From Myxococcales bacterium FL481 (lineage in GTDB: Bacteria; Myxococcota_A; Polyangia; Nannocystales; Nannocystaceae), in assembly GCA_006508105.1 (NCBI GenBank), contig QKPP01000044.1:33270-87976 (forward strand): a DNA stretch of 54,707 nt, in the 5' to 3' direction. The notes beneath the pieces were generated by a model. The model had not been told where the DNA came from. It saw nothing but the letters and a program-made list of their open reading frames with translations, and made no database searches. How positions within the stretch are numbered: position 1 is the first letter of the stretch; each line of letters starts with the position of its first letter. This document shows, in pieces, positions 52,396 to 54,707 of the stretch. The position numbers and the translations under genes were made by a program.

Positions 52396-53526
52396 CTAGG
52401 GACGATCGACAGTGTGCGGCGTGACCGTGTCGCCCTCGATCTCAAGCCAACCGATCTTGTCCTCACCGTAGTAGTACGACATGCCGACGTCCAAGCGCCA
52501 GATCTTACCACCACAAGCGGAGTTGACGTTGTTTTGAATCGTGTGGCCCACCACCATTCGATCAGCGCCGACGGCTGAGAGAACCTGGTTGAGCTGCGAG
52601 CAGTCCGCCCCGCTGTCCGAGTAAGCTCGGCTCCATAGCGGGCCGTCGCTTTTGTAGGCCGCGGCCGGCTCGCTCGCGTTGCCGTTCATCCACGAGCGGA
52701 TGGACGAGTTCACACTTTGATAGTTCACGTAGGCGCTCTCGAGACCGCCGTGCACAAAGACGTTGCCGTGCAACACCAGCACGTTCGGGCGCTGAGCGAA
52801 CCGCCGCGCCCACTTACCGCCAGGACGCATCTCGTTCTCGCGCTGTGAGCTGTTCGGCCCGCCGAGATCGCTGTCGCGATCTACGTAGCGAAAGTCCAGC
52901 TCGACGTTGAGGATCTCGTGGTTGCCGTTGAGCACGTACACTTGGCCAGGAGCTTGCGCGGCCAGGTCATCGAGAAGGTTCAAGATGGCGAGTTCGTCGG
53001 CACCACGGTCGAGCTGGTCGCCGGTCTGAACGAAAATGGTGTCACCGCCGGTCCAGATGCCGCCCGCGCTCATGAGTCCGGAGAGCTCCAACGCGTACTC
53101 CAACGCAGCGACGTCACCGTGTACGTCGGCGACGGCGATGATGCGTTGGCCACCACTGCCGCCCCCACCATCTCCATCACCACCGCCACCATCTCCGCCG
53201 CCGCCATCACCATCACCGCCGCCATTGCAGATCCGCTCCAGATCACTACAGCAATCGTTGTAGCGAACACACTGGTCGTCGCACTGACAGCTCTCGGATG
53301 CGTCGAAATCACCGCAACGCCCCTGGCAGCTGGCGCGTTGTGAGGAGCCAGATCCGGCCGAGGGCCGGCTGACGTCAGGTGCAGACGCCTCGCCGTTTGC
53401 GGGCGAATCATCGGTCTCGTCGACTGAGTCGCAAGCCCCGAGCACGCCCATTAGCCACACACCGATGACCGACGCACCGATGCTTGTGAGTTCTCTTGGA
53501 GAGAGGGTAGGAAACCCGTGTTTCAT
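52396..53526 (-). CDS. Lipoprotein phosphatase with somatomedin B domain and Gly/Asp linker
   Basis: The 376-residue product has a lipobox VLGAC (Cys32), with Asp at +2, then a somatomedin B-like domain (about 67-100) with exactly eight cysteines in CxGRC..C.CDxxC..DCC..C order. A Gly/Asp/Ser linker of about 25 residues (about 100-127) precedes a calcineurin-like metallophosphatase of the Shewanella-like type: [37 protein letters not shown] and VVGHTI motifs are all intact. It is predicted to hydrolyse phosphate esters on the cell surface or periplasm, perhaps phosphotyrosine. The frame is open to 53637; ATG 53526 starts the signal peptide. The somatomedin-phosphatase fusion is unusual in bacteria. 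Confidence 0.88.
   Translation of the reverse strand: MKHGFPTLSPRELTSIGASVIGVWLMGVLGACDSVDETDDSPANGEASAPDVSRPSAGSGSSQRASCQGRCGDFDASESCQCDDQCVRYNDCCSDLERICNGGGDGDGGGGDGGGGDGDGGGGSGGQRIIAVADVHGDVAALEYALELSGLMSAGGIWTGGDTIFVQTGDQLDRGADELAILNLLDDLAAQAPGQVYVLNGNHEILNVELDFRYVDRDSDLGGPNSSQRENEMRPGGKWARRFAQRPNVLVLHGNVFVHGGLESAYVNYQSVNSSIRSWMNGNASEPAAAYKSDGPLWSRAYSDSGADCSQLNQVLSAVGADRMVVGHTIQNNVNSACGGKIWRLDVGMSYYYGEDKIGWLEIEGDTVTPHTVDRP
53145..53225. repeat. Gly/Asp-rich coding repeat
   Basis: A low-complexity stretch of short CCACC/CATC-like triplet repeats on the plus strand encodes the Gly/Asp linker of the phosphatase. It is in frame, so copy change would alter linker length without breaking the protein. 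Confidence 0.7.
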
Positions 53527-54370
53527 CCCATCCAATTCGGCGCCTCTCGCAAACGCGAGTCGACGGCCACGCGTCCGCTTGGTGACAACCCGTTCGCGGC
53601 GCTGCGTGTTCGAGATTGCGGTCGCAACCCAGGGCACGCGGCGTCCCCGGACTTCAGCAGGCGCTCCTTTTCGCGCGGCGAGTGATCGAGCATTTCAGTG
53701 TTTTTGACAAACTGCGCCCCTTGACCCATGGGCAGTTTTTATCAGTCGCCGTGTTGAGAATGATGACTGTGGTGCACATCATCGTTGTGGTCGTCGGTGA
53801 AGCGCCGACGAAGCCCTCGCCACGTAATGCAATGGCACTACGGTCTCGCAAGCAGCCTCGGGCTCGGTTGACCAAAATCGCCGACCACCCTCGCGCACGG
53901 GACCGCGCTAATACTGATGCGGGCCAGTTGGCGAGTCGCCGGAGAGACGCAAGTCCAGGGCAACGCCTGCTCAGAAACTGGCGGAGTTTCGACCGAACCG
54001 GTCGGGTCGGCCGAGAGTCGGCCCAACGGCTGTGCCCGCGATGCGCCGCGGTCGAGGATCGGGCCACCGTCACCCTGCGCGCATGCGTCCTCGTGCCTCA
54101 CTGGGCACGCCCGTCGCACGGGCGAGCGCCGCCTGCGCTATTCTACGCGCAAGGTCGATCGTCGAACCCGCTAGTGACTCAAAGCAAGCGCCGAAAAGGA
54201 GCCAGCGGAGAGAATCTAGGCCTACACCAGCGACCCTTGCGCGAGGTCGGGTCGGCTCGTGCCGTGCCATACCGGCCGTTTTTCCCGCGCACGGCGACGC
54301 GATCCGCCTCGGACGATCCACAACGTGGATCCATCCCACCGCTTGTCCGAGCTAGGTTATGACATTTGTC
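53527..54370. other. Intergenic region of 844 bp
   Basis: No gene is supported. A hairpin at 53709-53740 with a T-tract on the plus strand is present, about 185 nt upstream of the phosphatase start. A palindrome at 54359-54372 touches the next start codon. The rest (about 53750-54350) shows Arg-rich, non-coding frames. Confidence 0.5.
53709..53740 (+). terminator. Orphan terminator-like hairpin
   Basis: AAACTGC and GCAGTTT form a stem with a CCC/GGG inner helix, followed by TTTTT at 53736-53740 on the plus strand. No plus-strand gene precedes it, so it could end an unannotated small RNA or be part of the minus-strand 5' leader of the phosphatase gene. Confidence 0.35.

Positions 54371-54372
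<2 letters not shown>
54359..54372. promoter_or_regulatory. Palindrome ATGACA-TT-TGTCAT at a start codon
   Basis: A perfect 6-bp inverted repeat with a 2-nt centre overlaps the first two bases of the ATG at 54371. It has the geometry of a dimeric repressor operator. No regulator can be named. Confidence 0.4.

Positions 54373-54707
<335 letters not shown>

Overview
The window looks like a chromosomal segment of a GC-rich Gram-negative bacterium of the Myxococcota (former Deltaproteobacteria) type. The evidence is indirect. There are many secreted lipoproteins with Asp/Gly-rich linkers and eukaryote-like modules (somatomedin B, lamin-tail, Cys-rich repeats, von Willebrand A), a Hanks-type Ser/Thr kinase, outer-membrane barrels, and a strong G/C bias at third codon positions that produces long antisense shadow frames. 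No rRNA, tRNA, phage, transposase or CRISPR array was recognised, so the phylum is an inference and nothing finer is claimed.

Layout. 1-5850 (minus): a HelD-like UvrD-superfamily helicase and a SWIM-SNF2 helicase. 6119-9355: an RsmC-like methyltransferase, a small membrane protein, oxygen-dependent coproporphyrinogen oxidase hemF and an anchored protein of unknown function. 9790-15446 (plus): a YdiJ-type FAD/Fe-S dehydrogenase, a Nudix hydrolase next to folE2 (probably folate or pterin synthesis) and a xi-class glutathione transferase. 15524-17911 (minus): ssb, an AstA-like acyltransferase and a two-domain CbiX chelatase, tightly packed. 18093-22064 (plus): a degenerate GT2 protein, rseP and uvrC. 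22339-26070 (minus): a lipoprotein esterase with a lamin-tail domain and a non-RD kinase. 26513-30017 (minus): rsmH-ftsL-ftsI, a fragment of the division and cell-wall cluster. 30078-30842: a Fic-fold protein that has lost its catalytic His. 30843-32330: 1.5 kb without a long gene but with palindromic 41-bp repeats, hairpins and a 27-codon ORF with very strong expression signals. 32331-35796 (minus): an outer-membrane barrel with two thioredoxin-fold lipoproteins. 36312-38428: two unknown genes and a universal stress protein. 38581-42587: gyrA-hemL. 42799-44886: atpZ-like, atpI, atpB, atpE, closed by a clear bidirectional terminator. 45044-47012 (minus): trxB and a barrel-like protein with a frameshift signature. 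47352-52316: a vWA lipoprotein, a GT2 membrane glycosyltransferase and a HupE/UreJ-like membrane protein. 52396-54707: a lipoprotein phosphatase with a somatomedin B domain and the start of a poly-Asp lipoprotein cut by the window edge.

The genes form small functional groups: tetrapyrrole synthesis (hemF, hemL, CbiX), pteridine synthesis (Nudix-folE2), DNA maintenance (helicases, ssb, uvrC, gyrA), septal wall synthesis (rsmH-ftsL-ftsI), the membrane half of ATP synthase, and envelope thiol redox (trxB and the barrel/TlpA trio). Several first genes have a TATA-like hexamer only 4-12 nt before the start codon and no clear Shine-Dalgarno, suggesting leaderless or near-leaderless mRNAs. The most unusual places are the Fic pseudoenzyme with the adjoining repeat region and micro-ORF, and the barrel plus double-TlpA operon.
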